From the NCBI GenBank assembly GCA_035575515.1, contig DATLXU010000089.1:1-20126 (forward strand): DNA of 20,126 nucleotides, written 5' to 3'. The notes under the pieces are model-generated. The model was not told where the DNA came from. It made no database searches and saw only the letters and a program-made list of their open reading frames with translations. The translations under genes were made by a program, and so were the position numbers. Positions 1 through 7,976 of the stretch are shown here, in pieces. Source of the stretch: DATLXU01 sp035575515. GTDB lineage: Bacteria; Acidobacteriota; Blastocatellia; UBA7656. The stretch's first letter is position 1, and every line of letters begins with the position of its first letter.

Positions 1-1089
1 CGGGGCTGTTCCATCCTGATTGCGAACAGTAAATAGGATGGCGAATCCGCTCTGGCCGTCAACCCAGTTGTTCTCAAAGAGGTTGGCGTCAATGAGCACG
101 CGGCGAGCGTTCTTCAATTCAAACAGGTTCTTCACTGACCAGTGCTTGCCCGCGTAAGACGGATGAGCGGCCATCCACGCGAGAGGCTTGAAGCAATGGT
201 TGCGGCGAAACTCGATATCAGAAGGAACGAGGTTCGCAATCGCAGGATCAGCCCCGCCCATCATGAAATTCTCGCCCGCAGCTTCCAAATAGTTATTGAC
301 AATCTTGAACGGGCCGGGTCCGTTCCATCCACAGATGGCTTGAGAGTCTGCGCCCGCTTCGTGAATCTCGGAGATGTATGAATCAATGATCGCCGCCCGC
401 GCGCAGTTGATTGCGACGCCGCGCCGCAAATTCACGCTGGCGTTCCCGTGAATGTAGCAGCGGTCAATGATGAGGTCGTGCGGCGTTGAGTCGAGCGATT
501 TCTGCTCGCTGCTTTCACCGAACGAGATCAACCCGTAGTTGGTCGCCCATCCCGGCGCGACCGTGAACTCAACGCCGACGAAGCGATAATGATGAGCGCC
601 GGGCGCCGTTCTGATGACCGGGTCGGCGTTCGGCGTGACGAGCTTCGGCATCAGCGAAGCCTGAGCCAGACTGACGCGCGCGCCCTGCGGCAGCTTGTCG
701 TCAGATGCTGCCGTGCGAATTACGATCCAGCCCGCGCCCTGCTTTTTAGGCAGAGTGAAATTGCCCGTCACTGTCGCGCCCGGTTCTATCGCAATCACAT
801 CGCCGGGCCGAGCCGCATCAAGAGCCGCCTGAAATGCGCGGGCCGAATCCGCGCCGCTCACGTTTATTGTTCGCCCCGCCGGATGCGCGTATGTCGTATC
901 GAGAAACACAGCGGGCGGCGCAGGCTCGTCGTTCGCGCGCTCGGACGCTTCAGTCATTCGAGTTGCGCCTGTGGAGTTTGATTCATCATTGCTTGCTTGA
1001 TTCGTGCTCGCGGCGGCGCACGAAACTAGCGACGCAGATAAAAAGATTGAAATCAAACTCTTGAACATATTCGATAAAGCTTTGTTCAT
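1..1089 (-). CDS. Right-handed parallel beta-helix lipoprotein (partial, C-terminus beyond window)
   Basis: An open frame of 363 codons runs from ATG at 1089 to the window edge without a stop. The first 24 residues form a lipoprotein signal: a short basic start (MNK, later FK), a hydrophobic stretch and the lipobox L21-V-S-C24, so the protein is probably lipid-anchored and envelope-exposed. After a Ser/Asn/Glu-rich linker the mature part has the features of a beta-helix carbohydrate-active protein: a GDVIAIEPG-like entry motif (about 95-104), then repeated short strands such as HHYRFVGVEF, HDLIIDRCYIHG and RRVLIDANLFENNW. The start overlaps the stop of the upstream dehydrogenase as TGATG, and AGGGG lies about 11 bases before it, so the two are probably translationally coupled. 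Beta-helix proteins in EPS loci include epimerases and lyases (for example AlgG of alginate), but no catalytic residues can be assigned here. Fold call is good; function is open. Confidence 0.75.
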   Translation of the reverse strand, partial: MNKALSNMFKSLISIFLSASLVSCAAASTNQASNDESNSTGATRMTEASERANDEPAPPAVFLDTTYAHPAGRTINVSGADSARAFQAALDAARPGDVIAIEPGATVTGNFTLPKKQGAGWIVIRTAASDDKLPQGARVSLAQASLMPKLVTPNADPVIRTAPGAHHYRFVGVEFTVAPGWATNYGLISFGESSEQKSLDSTPHDLIIDRCYIHGNASVNLRRGVAINCARAAIIDSYISEIHEAGADSQAICGWNGPGPFKIVNNYLEAAGENFMMGGADPAIANLVPSDIEFRRNHCFKPLAWMAAHPSYAGKHWSVKNLFELKNARRVLIDANLFENNWVDGQSGFAILFTVRNQDGTAP

Positions 1090-2402
1090 CACCAGCACAT
1101 CCCCTGATAAGTCTTGCGGTTGTCTGCGACTTCGAGCAGCCGCACAAGATCAATAATCACTCGCCCGTTGTTCAGCTTGTCCGCAAGCGCACGAAACCCG
1201 TCTTCTTTTTTCCCAATGATGATGACCTCAGACGAGTCAATTACTTCATTCAGGTCCGAGCGCATCAGTGATGAGATGTGAGGAATCTCGCGCTCGATAT
1301 ACTCTTTGTTAGCGCCAAAGAGTCGCGCAAGCTCTACGTCGCGGTCGTAAATCGAAAGCTTCAACCCTTTGCCGATTAATGTCTCAATCAGCGTGACCAT
1401 AGGGCTTTCGCGCAAATCGTCCGTGCCCGACTTGAAGCTGAGGCCAAGCACGCCGATGTTTTTTCTCCCCGTTTGAAGCACCATATCAACGGCGCGCTCG
1501 ACCTGCTGGCGATTGCTCAGCATTATTGAATTCAAGAGCGGCGTTTCGACATCAAGCTCTCTGGCTTTATAAGTAATGGCGCGCAAATCTTTAGGCAGGC
1601 ACGAGCCGCCGAACGCGAATCCCGGCTTCAAATAATATGGCGACAGGTTCAGCTTCGTGTCTTTGCAGAAGGCATCCATCACGGCGTGGCTGTCCACCCC
1701 CATCGCTTTGCAGATATTTCCGATCTCGTTTGCAAACGTGACCTTGAGCGCGTGGAAGCAGTTCGACGCGTACTTGACCATCTCGGCTTCTTTAACGCCG
1801 AGTCTTATGATGGGCGCGCTGCTATTTGCATAAAGACGGCTAACGGGTCCTGCAGCGTCTTCATCGTCAGCGCCGATGATCGTGAAAGGCGGATTGTCGA
1901 AGTCGTGAATCGAAGAGCCTTCGCGCAAGAACTCAGGATTGACCGCAACGCCGAAATCGCGCCCGGCCCGCTTGCCTGAATATATTTCGAGCGTTGGCAG
2001 CAGCGTCTCTTCGATAGTTCCCGGCAGCATCGTCGAGCGGATCACAACGATGTGATAACGACTCTTTGCCGCAAGCGCTTCGGCAATCTGCTGGCACGCG
2101 CGCTTGACGTGGGTAAGGTTCAGGCTGCCGTTGTGATTGCCCGGCGTGCCGACGCACACGAGCGATAGATCGGAATTCAAAACCGCGTCGCTTGCGTCCG
2201 CAGTCGCGCGCAATCTCTTTTGTTTGACTGCATCACCGATAAGCTCGTCAACGCCCGGCTCTACTACGGGGCTGCGCCCGCTGTTGATGATGTCAACCTT
2301 TAATGGATTCACATCCACGCCGATGACTTCGTGGCCGTCGCGCGCGAAGCAGGCCGCCGATACGCAGCCGACATATCCGAGTCCAAATATGCTCAGTCTC
2401 AT
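1089..2402 (-). CDS. UDP-glucose/GDP-mannose 6-dehydrogenase family, AlgD-like (437 aa)
   Basis: NAD-dependent four-electron oxidation of a nucleotide sugar to the uronic acid, in the cytoplasm. The Rossmann motif is at residues 2-12 (RLSIFGLGYVG), followed by HEVIGVD. VVEPG is at 46-50, VCVGTP at 82-87, NPEFLREGS at 155-163, the middle-domain EMVKYASN at 207-214 and the catalytic-loop GGSCLPKD with Cys268. As I recall, Pseudomonas AlgD also has its catalytic cysteine at 268, a nearly identical N-terminus and the same final Gly-x-Cys-Trp. GDP-mannose is therefore the better substrate guess than UDP-glucose; this is from memory. I chose ATG 2402 because GGAG lies 6 bases ahead and the Rossmann strand begins at once. 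An alternative ATG at 2414 overlaps the glycosyltransferase stop (TGATG) and would add four residues. The TGA stop overlaps the next start. Confidence 0.93.
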   Translation of the reverse strand: MRLSIFGLGYVGCVSAACFARDGHEVIGVDVNPLKVDIINSGRSPVVEPGVDELIGDAVKQKRLRATADASDAVLNSDLSLVCVGTPGNHNGSLNLTHVKRACQQIAEALAAKSRYHIVVIRSTMLPGTIEETLLPTLEIYSGKRAGRDFGVAVNPEFLREGSSIHDFDNPPFTIIGADDEDAAGPVSRLYANSSAPIIRLGVKEAEMVKYASNCFHALKVTFANEIGNICKAMGVDSHAVMDAFCKDTKLNLSPYYLKPGFAFGGSCLPKDLRAITYKARELDVETPLLNSIMLSNRQQVERAVDMVLQTGRKNIGVLGLSFKSGTDDLRESPMVTLIETLIGKGLKLSIYDRDVELARLFGANKEYIEREIPHISSLMRSDLNEVIDSSEVIIIGKKEDGFRALADKLNNGRVIIDLVRLLEVADNRKTYQGMCW

Positions 2403-2413
2403 ATCAATCTCCA

Positions 2414-3640
2414 TCACGCAGCGTGGCGGCGCGCTCGACGCGCTGCGACCGTCTCGCACACCTCAGCAAACGCCGAAGCCGCGCGCTCCCATCCAAATCG
2501 CTCGCAGACCGCCGCGCGAGCCTGCTCGCCCAATCGCTTCGCCAGATGCGCATCACTCAAAACGCGAATCACTGCGCGGGCAAACTCGTCAGGCTCGTCT
2601 GCTATCAATAATTCTTCGCCGTCGCGCACGGGCAGCCCTTCCGCGCCGACGCTTGTCGAAATGACGGGCTTGCGCATAGCCATCGCTTCATAAATCTTGA
2701 GCCGCGTTCCGCCGCCTACGCGAAGCGGCACAACGTAAGCCGCCGCGCGATCAACAAACGGGCGAATGTCTTCGACGCGCCCCGTTAGCTTTATCTGCGG
2801 ATTCGACTTCGCAAGCTCGATGAGCGAAGCAGCGGGATTGCGGCCCACAACGGTGAGCATCGCTTCAGGAATCGCGCGGGTGATGATTGGCAGAATCTTA
2901 TCGGCGAAATAGAGAATCGCATCTTCATTTGGCATCCAATCCATCGAGCCTGTGAAGACAAGCTCTCGCGGATTAGGCTCGCTCGCCATAGGCTGAAAGA
3001 ATTCCGTGTCTACGCCCGTTGGCACGTCATAGACTTCCTTCAGTCCGAACTCGTCACGCATCCGCTCGCGGTCAATCTCAGAGACGGCAATGACAGCATC
3101 GAACCGGCTGCAAGCCGCGCGCTCGTAAGCAAGCATCTTCTGCCACTGCGAACGGAAAAACGCCCGCTTGATTATGTTCGCCTGCGTTTCGTAGTGCCGC
3201 TGCCAGATGGTTGATTCGACGTTGTGTTGAAACAGCACCGACGCGATGCGCTCGCCATCGGGAAAGTTGACGCTCGGCGCGAGAAAGTCGCAGACGACAA
3301 CATCCGCATTGCGTTCGCTCATCTCGCTCGCGATAGCCTCGCGCATCCGCGCTGAGCGATACCTTTCAATCGCATACGGCAGGGGCGACGCGACGTTTCT
3401 CAGCAGGTCGAGGTAAAAGCGCGCGGTGAATTTTTCCGCCCGCCCCTCCGGGACGCTCACGAGGCGATGACAGTATTCGCTTGCGCGCTCGAACGCTTCC
3501 ATCGCGTCGTTTGAGCTTACGAGCGTGAGGTACGTTATTTCGTGATCGCGCTTGAGGCGCTTCAACATTTGATAAGTGCGAATGCGCCCGCCCTTATCAA
3601 CAGGGTGGAGCAATTCGGTTTTAAGCCAGAGTATTCGCAT
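2414..3640 (-). CDS. GT-B glycosyltransferase, family 4-like (exosortase-EPS type)
   Basis: Predicted cytoplasmic glycosyltransferase of 408 residues that adds a sugar to the lipid-linked repeat unit. The start MRILWLKTELLHPVDKGG contains the N-terminal donor/acceptor Gly-Gly loop typical of GT4 enzymes, resembling the PEP-CTERM-associated family I remember as TIGR03087. The C-terminal domain has LVFTGSMDWMPNEDAI, VGRNP, then KIYEAMAMRKPVISTS (about 315-330) followed by GAEGL, matching the E-x7-type nucleotide-sugar signature. ATG 3640 is favoured over an upstream in-frame start at 3691: it begins the conserved strand, GGTGG lies about 7 bases ahead, and the longer form would run into the preceding gene, which ends at 3654. 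Donor and acceptor cannot be read from the sequence. The stop overlaps the possible 2414 start of the dehydrogenase. Confidence 0.88.
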   Translation of the reverse strand: MRILWLKTELLHPVDKGGRIRTYQMLKRLKRDHEITYLTLVSSNDAMEAFERASEYCHRLVSVPEGRAEKFTARFYLDLLRNVASPLPYAIERYRSARMREAIASEMSERNADVVVCDFLAPSVNFPDGERIASVLFQHNVESTIWQRHYETQANIIKRAFFRSQWQKMLAYERAACSRFDAVIAVSEIDRERMRDEFGLKEVYDVPTGVDTEFFQPMASEPNPRELVFTGSMDWMPNEDAILYFADKILPIITRAIPEAMLTVVGRNPAASLIELAKSNPQIKLTGRVEDIRPFVDRAAAYVVPLRVGGGTRLKIYEAMAMRKPVISTSVGAEGLPVRDGEELLIADEPDEFARAVIRVLSDAHLAKRLGEQARAAVCERFGWERAASAFAEVCETVAARRARRHAA

Positions 3641-3653
3641 CCGGTTTCCACCT

Positions 3654-4415
3654 TCAATACATCGCGCGAGGCGCAAGCCTGCACCGGACAATCGCCGTGA
3701 ACAGCTCGCGCGTCAAAGGATTCGCAAGCCATCTCAAGCGGCGGATGGGGACAGGCTCGAAGCTCTTGAACTCGAACTCGCTTTCACGAACAAGCTTCTT
3801 GAACCGGCGAATCGTCATCTGATTCAGTCCGCCTTCGATCTCTGAAAACCGGGTCGCGCCGTCAGATTTTAAATCCGAGCGCCATCGAATCAGGCATCGC
3901 TCGGTGAAGATCAGGTGCGCCCACGGGAAGACCGAAAACATGTGGCCGCCCAGAGGGTGATACCACGTTGGCCCGAATTCGATGATGGCAACTCCGTCGT
4001 CTTTCAAGAGCCGTCGCATCGCTTTCAGAATCGCAGCCGGATCGTCGAAGTGCTCGAACGAATCCATTGATAAGACCACGTCGGCCCGCTCATCTGTCTC
4101 GCGCGCAAACGCGCAGCGATCAGACAGGCCCGCTGCTTCCGCTCGCAGCCGCGCCTGGCGCAGAAGGTTTTCTCTCAACTCAAGCCCGATGACTCGCGCG
4201 GCCCCGCGCGCGGCTATCTCGACCGCGTCCGCGCCCGCGCCGCAGCCGAAATCAATCACGACTTTCCCTTCAAGCTCGCTCCAGATTTGCGGGCCGAACA
4301 GAGCTTCGACCTTGCTGCGCCCGTTGTAGGCGCTGCCGTCCATATAGCCCGTCTCGCCATCCGCGCAGATTGCTTTCAGCAACCTGTACCCTAATGTCCC
4401 TCCGATGATCCCCAT
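3654..4415 (-). CDS. Class I SAM-dependent methyltransferase
   Basis: A 253-residue predicted cytoplasmic methyltransferase. Motif I for SAM binding is VVIDFGCGAGADA at 52-64; the acidic residue ending the next strand is in RVIGLELR (74-81); and ADVVLSMDSFEHFDDP (111-126) is the post-II region typical of UbiE/UbiG-like enzymes. The C-terminal 100 residues (GPTWYHPLGGHMFSVFPW onward) form an aromatic-rich, family-specific cap. It sits 13 bases upstream of the GT4 gene and 42 bases downstream of a second, unrelated methyltransferase. By position it most likely O-methylates a sugar of the EPS repeat unit; the substrate is an inference. Only a weak Shine-Dalgarno (CGGGA) precedes ATG 4415, so the exact start is less certain than the frame. 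Confidence 0.85.
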   Translation of the reverse strand: MGIIGGTLGYRLLKAICADGETGYMDGSAYNGRSKVEALFGPQIWSELEGKVVIDFGCGAGADAVEIAARGAARVIGLELRENLLRQARLRAEAAGLSDRCAFARETDERADVVLSMDSFEHFDDPAAILKAMRRLLKDDGVAIIEFGPTWYHPLGGHMFSVFPWAHLIFTERCLIRWRSDLKSDGATRFSEIEGGLNQMTIRRFKKLVRESEFEFKSFEPVPIRRLRWLANPLTRELFTAIVRCRLAPRAMY

Positions 4416-4457
4416 CTCTGTTCCCGCTTGTTCGTGCTTGCAATGCTTATCGGCTTA

Positions 4458-5123
4458 TCATCCGGCTTTCCCATTCGAATAACCGACTACGCAATGCAGC
4501 TTGCCGACTCGCGTTATCTCGTGATGCGGAAATCCCGCCTCGCGCATCAGGCGATTGATCTTTTGCCGCGTGTAGAAGAAGACATCGCAGCCGCGCAGCG
4601 TGAGCCTCGCCTTGCGCACGGGCGCGCGCCAGGTCCAGAAGCGCGGAAACGAGGCGATGACCTTGTCGGTCGTGACCTCGCGCATCTTCTTCAGCACGGG
4701 CAGCGGGTCGCTGATGTAATCGAAAAGCCCTATGCCTATCGCCACGTCGAATTTATCGTCTGGCGTGAACTGGAGCAGGTCCGTATGAACGAAGCGGCAG
4801 CGGTCTTCGAGGTTCTCTTTTCTCGCCGACTGGCTGCAGAGGTTGATCATGTTTTCTGCGATGTCCAGCCCTGTAACATTCATCGCTCCTTCGCGCGCCA
4901 GCCTCAAACTGTAAAGCCCGTTGCCGCAGCCGACATCGAGGAATCGGCGGCCATTGTACGGAGCGCAGTTTTCAATCGTGAAGACGTAACGCTCGTACAT
5001 GTCCTTGCGAAAAACTCTATCTAAGAAATTCGCCAGCGTGGATTTCTGATGCGTGTAGATGCGTTGAAACGCATCGGCCTCGCGGTTCCAGTAGTTCCGT
5101 TGTGAAATGATCTCGCTGTTCAA
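4458..5123 (-). CDS. Class I SAM-dependent methyltransferase, TTG start
   Basis: A 221-residue methyltransferase with motif I RRFLDVGCGNGLYS (about 59-72), followed by NVTGLDIAENMI, FVHTDLLQF and the post-II strand KFDVAIGIGLFDYISDP. The conserved C-terminal stretch includes CDVFFYTRQKINRLMREAGF-type residues. The start is TTG at 5123, supported by a full anti-16S match AAGGAGGTG at 5140-5132 with 8 bases between. That TTG overlaps the TGA stop of the deacetylase by four bases (TTGA), so coupling is likely. No in-frame ATG exists near the N-terminus; the first residues (NSEIISQRNYWN) already look like the family's N-terminal helix. It differs clearly from the neighbouring methyltransferase, so the locus probably places two different methyl groups. 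Target unknown, presumably an EPS sugar. Confidence 0.86.
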   Translation of the reverse strand: MNSEIISQRNYWNREADAFQRIYTHQKSTLANFLDRVFRKDMYERYVFTIENCAPYNGRRFLDVGCGNGLYSLRLAREGAMNVTGLDIAENMINLCSQSARKENLEDRCRFVHTDLLQFTPDDKFDVAIGIGLFDYISDPLPVLKKMREVTTDKVIASFPRFWTWRAPVRKARLTLRGCDVFFYTRQKINRLMREAGFPHHEITRVGKLHCVVGYSNGKAG

Positions 5124-5944
5124 AGCCCTAGCACCTCCTTAATCGTAGTGAACTGAAAATCGCCGAGAAGCGCATCCAATCGCTTCTCGGTCTTGTCAAG
5201 ATTGTGATAGTGACGAAACTTTTTGACTCGCGGCAGGTTCACCCGCGGCTGCTCGTAATCAATCTCCCACGGATGCAGGTAGAAGATAGCGGGTCGCCCG
5301 CGCTCGTTGCACCGCTTTACACAGAGCTTCGTGTAAGCATACGGAAACAGCCGAAAGTATCCGCCGCCGCTGAAAGGCAATCGCTTGCCGCAAACTTCAA
5401 GGCAGCTCATCGGAAATTCGTAGAGCCTGTCGGTGATTTTGAACGGTGTGAGCGGCGCGTCGGCAACTCCGTAATCGGGATGAAAGCCTATGGGGAAGAC
5501 CGACGAATCATAGCTCAGGCCATACTTTTCAAGCGTCGGCAAAGCCCAGTCCCGCGTCCTGTCGACGACGGTGAATGACGGCGCTCTGAAGCCCAATACG
5601 TTTTGCCTGACGCCGCAGCGGTTGATGATCTCAAGCGCCTTTTCGAAATCTTCCTCGAACTCGCGCGGAGTGATTTCGGTGAGCAGCAGGTGGTGATAGC
5701 CGTGCGTTGCAATCTCGTGGCCGCGGTCTTCAATCTCGCGCACGAGGTCGGGGACTCGTCCGGCAATCCAGCCCAACACGAAAAAGGTCGCGCGCGTGTC
5801 GTGCTTGTCCAAAAGATCGAGAATGCGCCGCGCGCTCCGCTCGACCCTCAGCTCGCAATGCTCCCAATCTTCTTTCTTTATGATCTCGCTCATGTTGTGA
5901 ACGCAGAACCAATCTTCAAGATCAATTGACATCGCGTTTTTCAT
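5120..5944 (-). CDS. Polysaccharide deacetylase (NodB fold), exosortase-EPS type
   Basis: A 274-residue carbohydrate esterase 4-type protein expected to remove N-acetyl groups from a HexNAc in the EPS. NodB motifs are in order: SIDLED with catalytic-base Asp8 and nearby Asp11; H81-G-Y-H-H85 for metal binding in EIATHGYHHL; FRAPSF at 119-124 with Arg120; SYDSSVFP at 144-151; and YLHPWEID at 222-229 with His224. The opening AMSIDLEDWF and ending HPWEID match the PEP-CTERM-associated deacetylase family I remember as TIGR03006. ATG 5944 is chosen because GGAG lies 6 bases ahead and MKNAMSID is the family start; the ATG at 5950 sits directly on the GGAG, and a longer frame to 6022 would enter the amidotransferase gene. 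No signal peptide is visible, which fits this subfamily. The stop overlaps the next start. Confidence 0.9.
   Translation of the reverse strand: MKNAMSIDLEDWFCVHNMSEIIKKEDWEHCELRVERSARRILDLLDKHDTRATFFVLGWIAGRVPDLVREIEDRGHEIATHGYHHLLLTEITPREFEEDFEKALEIINRCGVRQNVLGFRAPSFTVVDRTRDWALPTLEKYGLSYDSSVFPIGFHPDYGVADAPLTPFKITDRLYEFPMSCLEVCGKRLPFSGGGYFRLFPYAYTKLCVKRCNERGRPAIFYLHPWEIDYEQPRVNLPRVKKFRHYHNLDKTEKRLDALLGDFQFTTIKEVLGL
5132..5140 (-). promoter_or_regulatory. Perfect Shine-Dalgarno AAGGAGGTG fixing a TTG start
   Basis: The minus strand reads AAGGAGGTG inside the last codons of the deacetylase gene, 8 bases before the TTG at 5123. It decides the start of the methyltransferase, which has no nearby ATG. 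Confidence 0.85.
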
Positions 5945-5987
5945 AACCATCTCCACTGTTCGCTGCTTCAGGAAGATCGCAAGCGCG

Positions 5988-7961
5988 CTACAATGCGACG
6001 CTCTGTTGCGCCACGTGACCACTGACTTGCGCCTGTATCAATTCAGGCTCGCGCGCTCTTTTGTTTTCGCCGTCGAAGAAACGTCGCTGCCAGATTTCGA
6101 AATTAATCAGCGCCCACAGCCGCTCATCGTGCCGCTCCCCTGCCCGGTGTCGCGCTACAAGCTCTCTCACATACTCTCGATTGAATATCCCTCGCGACCC
6201 TGCTCGCTCGCTCAACACATATTCATCTACTATCTGAGCGAACTCACCGCGCAGCCACGCGCCTACCGGAACTGGAAATCCCATCTTCTTTCGTTCGAGT
6301 ATCTCTTTCGGCAACACCCCTCTCATCGCTTGCCTCAGAACGTATTTCGTCGTCCATCCTCGCAGCTTCATCCTCTCAGGCATCGCTGCGGCATACTCCA
6401 CAAGCTTGTGATCTAAAAGCGGCACACGGCTCTCTATGCTTGCCGCCATGCTCATCTGATCCTGCTTCATCAATAGCTCGTGCAGATACGTCTTCATGTC
6501 CGCCGCAAGCAACTCGTCGAGCAGCGCGCTTGCATCTGACTCTTTGATGTATTCAATCGCTGCTCGATACGGATCAGCATCGCTCATCTGCTCTCGCGCT
6601 TCACCGGTGAACAATCGCTGCTGCATTGATCGAGAAAAGACTGAGAAGTTGTCGAAGTATATCTCTTCAATTGAAGGCTCAAGACAGAGGAAACTTCTCG
6701 CCAGTTTTTGCCTTATGCGAGACGAGCCATTCATTTTGCCTATAGTTTGCTCGATTGCGCTGCGAAGGCCGCGAGGAATAAATCGGTGATAAGCGCGACC
6801 AGCAGCGATGTTGAGGATCGTCCTTCGATATTTCTCATAGCCTGCAAGCAACTCGTCGCCGCCTTCTCCTGTAAGCACAACTTTGACGTGTCTGGAAGCA
6901 AGCCGTGATACAAAGAAAAGCGGAATGCTCGAAGGATGAGCCAGAGGCTCGTCTTCCTGATAAATGAGCGCGGGCAGTGAGTCGAAGAATTGCTGCGGGC
7001 TGAGAACAATCTCGTGATGATCGGTCTTGAATCTGCGAGCTACTATTCGAGCATACTCAAGCTCGTTAGCTTCTCTCTCATTGAAAGCGACAGAAAAAGT
7101 TTTGATTGGCTCACAGACCATCTGGCTCATCGCAGCAGCAATCGCGCTTGAATCAATGCCGCCTGAAAGGAACATTCCGAGCGGCACGTCAGCCATCAAC
7201 CTCAGTCTGACAGACTCATGAAATAGCTCTGTGAATCGCTCGATGTAGTCTCTATCAGAGAGTTGTTCTTCAGATTTAGCAAAGCTCAGATGCCAGAAGG
7301 GTCGAATCTCGACTCGACCATCCTGCCAGACGAGAGTATGACCGGGCAGAAGTCGCTTCACATCTTTGAACAGAGTCTCTTCGCCGGAGGTGTAGCGGTT
7401 GGCAAAATAATCCGAGAGCGCGTTGTAGTTAAGCTCTGGTTTTAAGGCGCCGAATTCGAGCAAAGCTTTAATCTCAGAAGCGAAAAGAATGGAGCCGTCC
7501 GCAGTGAGCAGATAATAAAGCGGCTTGATGCCCAGACGATCACGAGCGAGCAGGAGTCTGTTTTTATTGGCATCCCAGATAGCGAAAGCGAACATGCCGC
7601 GAAGGCGCTCAACAGCGCGAGGACCGTGTTCTTCATAGAGATGAATGATAGTTTCGGTGTCGCAGACAGAGCGATAAGTGTGGCCGCGCTGTTCGAGTTC
7701 TGGTCTCAGGTCCGAGTGGTTATAGACTTCGCCGTTGTAGGATATCCAAACGGTTTGGTCTTCATTCGGCATAGGCTGATGGCCGGAGCTAAGGTCAACT
7801 ATGGATAGGCGGCGATGGGCAAGACCGATGTGAGAATCAATAAACAGACCGGCGTCGTCTGGCCCGCGATGCGCGAGCGAGTCGCGCATGCGTCGGAGTT
7901 GCCCCTCGTCAACGCGCTGGTTTGATTCCGCCGTATAAGCTATGCCGCAGATTCCACACAT
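5988..7961 (-). CDS. AsnB-type glutamine-dependent amidotransferase, exosortase-EPS type
   Basis: A complete 657-residue class II amidotransferase. The N-terminal glutaminase half has Cys2 right after Met1, H49-R50 in AHRRLSIVDLSSG, N76-G77 in YNGEVYNH, and Asp101 in CDTETII. The synthetase half has the PP-loop L265-SGGIDSS272, TGEGGDELLAGY, and MAASIESRVPLLDH. It resembles asparagine synthase and specifically the amidotransferase family of exosortase A EPS loci that I remember as TIGR03108. In surface-polysaccharide clusters such proteins are usually thought to amidate uronic-acid carboxylates or amino sugars rather than make free asparagine. The AlgD-like dehydrogenase downstream makes a uronate substrate plausible, but this is inference. 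ATG 7961 must be right because Cys2 is the nucleophile; GAGG lies about 10 bases ahead. It begins 15 bases after the lyase stop. Confidence 0.92.
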   Translation of the reverse strand: MCGICGIAYTAESNQRVDEGQLRRMRDSLAHRGPDDAGLFIDSHIGLAHRRLSIVDLSSGHQPMPNEDQTVWISYNGEVYNHSDLRPELEQRGHTYRSVCDTETIIHLYEEHGPRAVERLRGMFAFAIWDANKNRLLLARDRLGIKPLYYLLTADGSILFASEIKALLEFGALKPELNYNALSDYFANRYTSGEETLFKDVKRLLPGHTLVWQDGRVEIRPFWHLSFAKSEEQLSDRDYIERFTELFHESVRLRLMADVPLGMFLSGGIDSSAIAAAMSQMVCEPIKTFSVAFNEREANELEYARIVARRFKTDHHEIVLSPQQFFDSLPALIYQEDEPLAHPSSIPLFFVSRLASRHVKVVLTGEGGDELLAGYEKYRRTILNIAAGRAYHRFIPRGLRSAIEQTIGKMNGSSRIRQKLARSFLCLEPSIEEIYFDNFSVFSRSMQQRLFTGEAREQMSDADPYRAAIEYIKESDASALLDELLAADMKTYLHELLMKQDQMSMAASIESRVPLLDHKLVEYAAAMPERMKLRGWTTKYVLRQAMRGVLPKEILERKKMGFPVPVGAWLRGEFAQIVDEYVLSERAGSRGIFNREYVRELVARHRAGERHDERLWALINFEIWQRRFFDGENKRAREPELIQAQVSGHVAQQSVAL

Positions 7962-7976
7962 CGGTTAATCGCCTCA

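Noticed and set aside
129..137. GT2 residues 129-137 (gene at 10526-11710; coordinates here are residues): TDAT instead of a DxD pair as sign of an inactive enzyme
   Set aside because: Related membrane GT2 enzymes often carry TDAT or SDAN-like variants as I recall, and the other catalytic-region motifs are intact.
2137..2664. Plus-strand open frame of 175 codons spanning the dehydrogenase-GT4 junction
   Set aside because: Crosses two clear minus-strand genes and is Arg/Pro/Ser-rich without motifs.
4428..5024. Plus-strand open frame of 198 codons opposite the TTG-start methyltransferase
   Set aside because: Shadow of the methyltransferase; no domain evidence.
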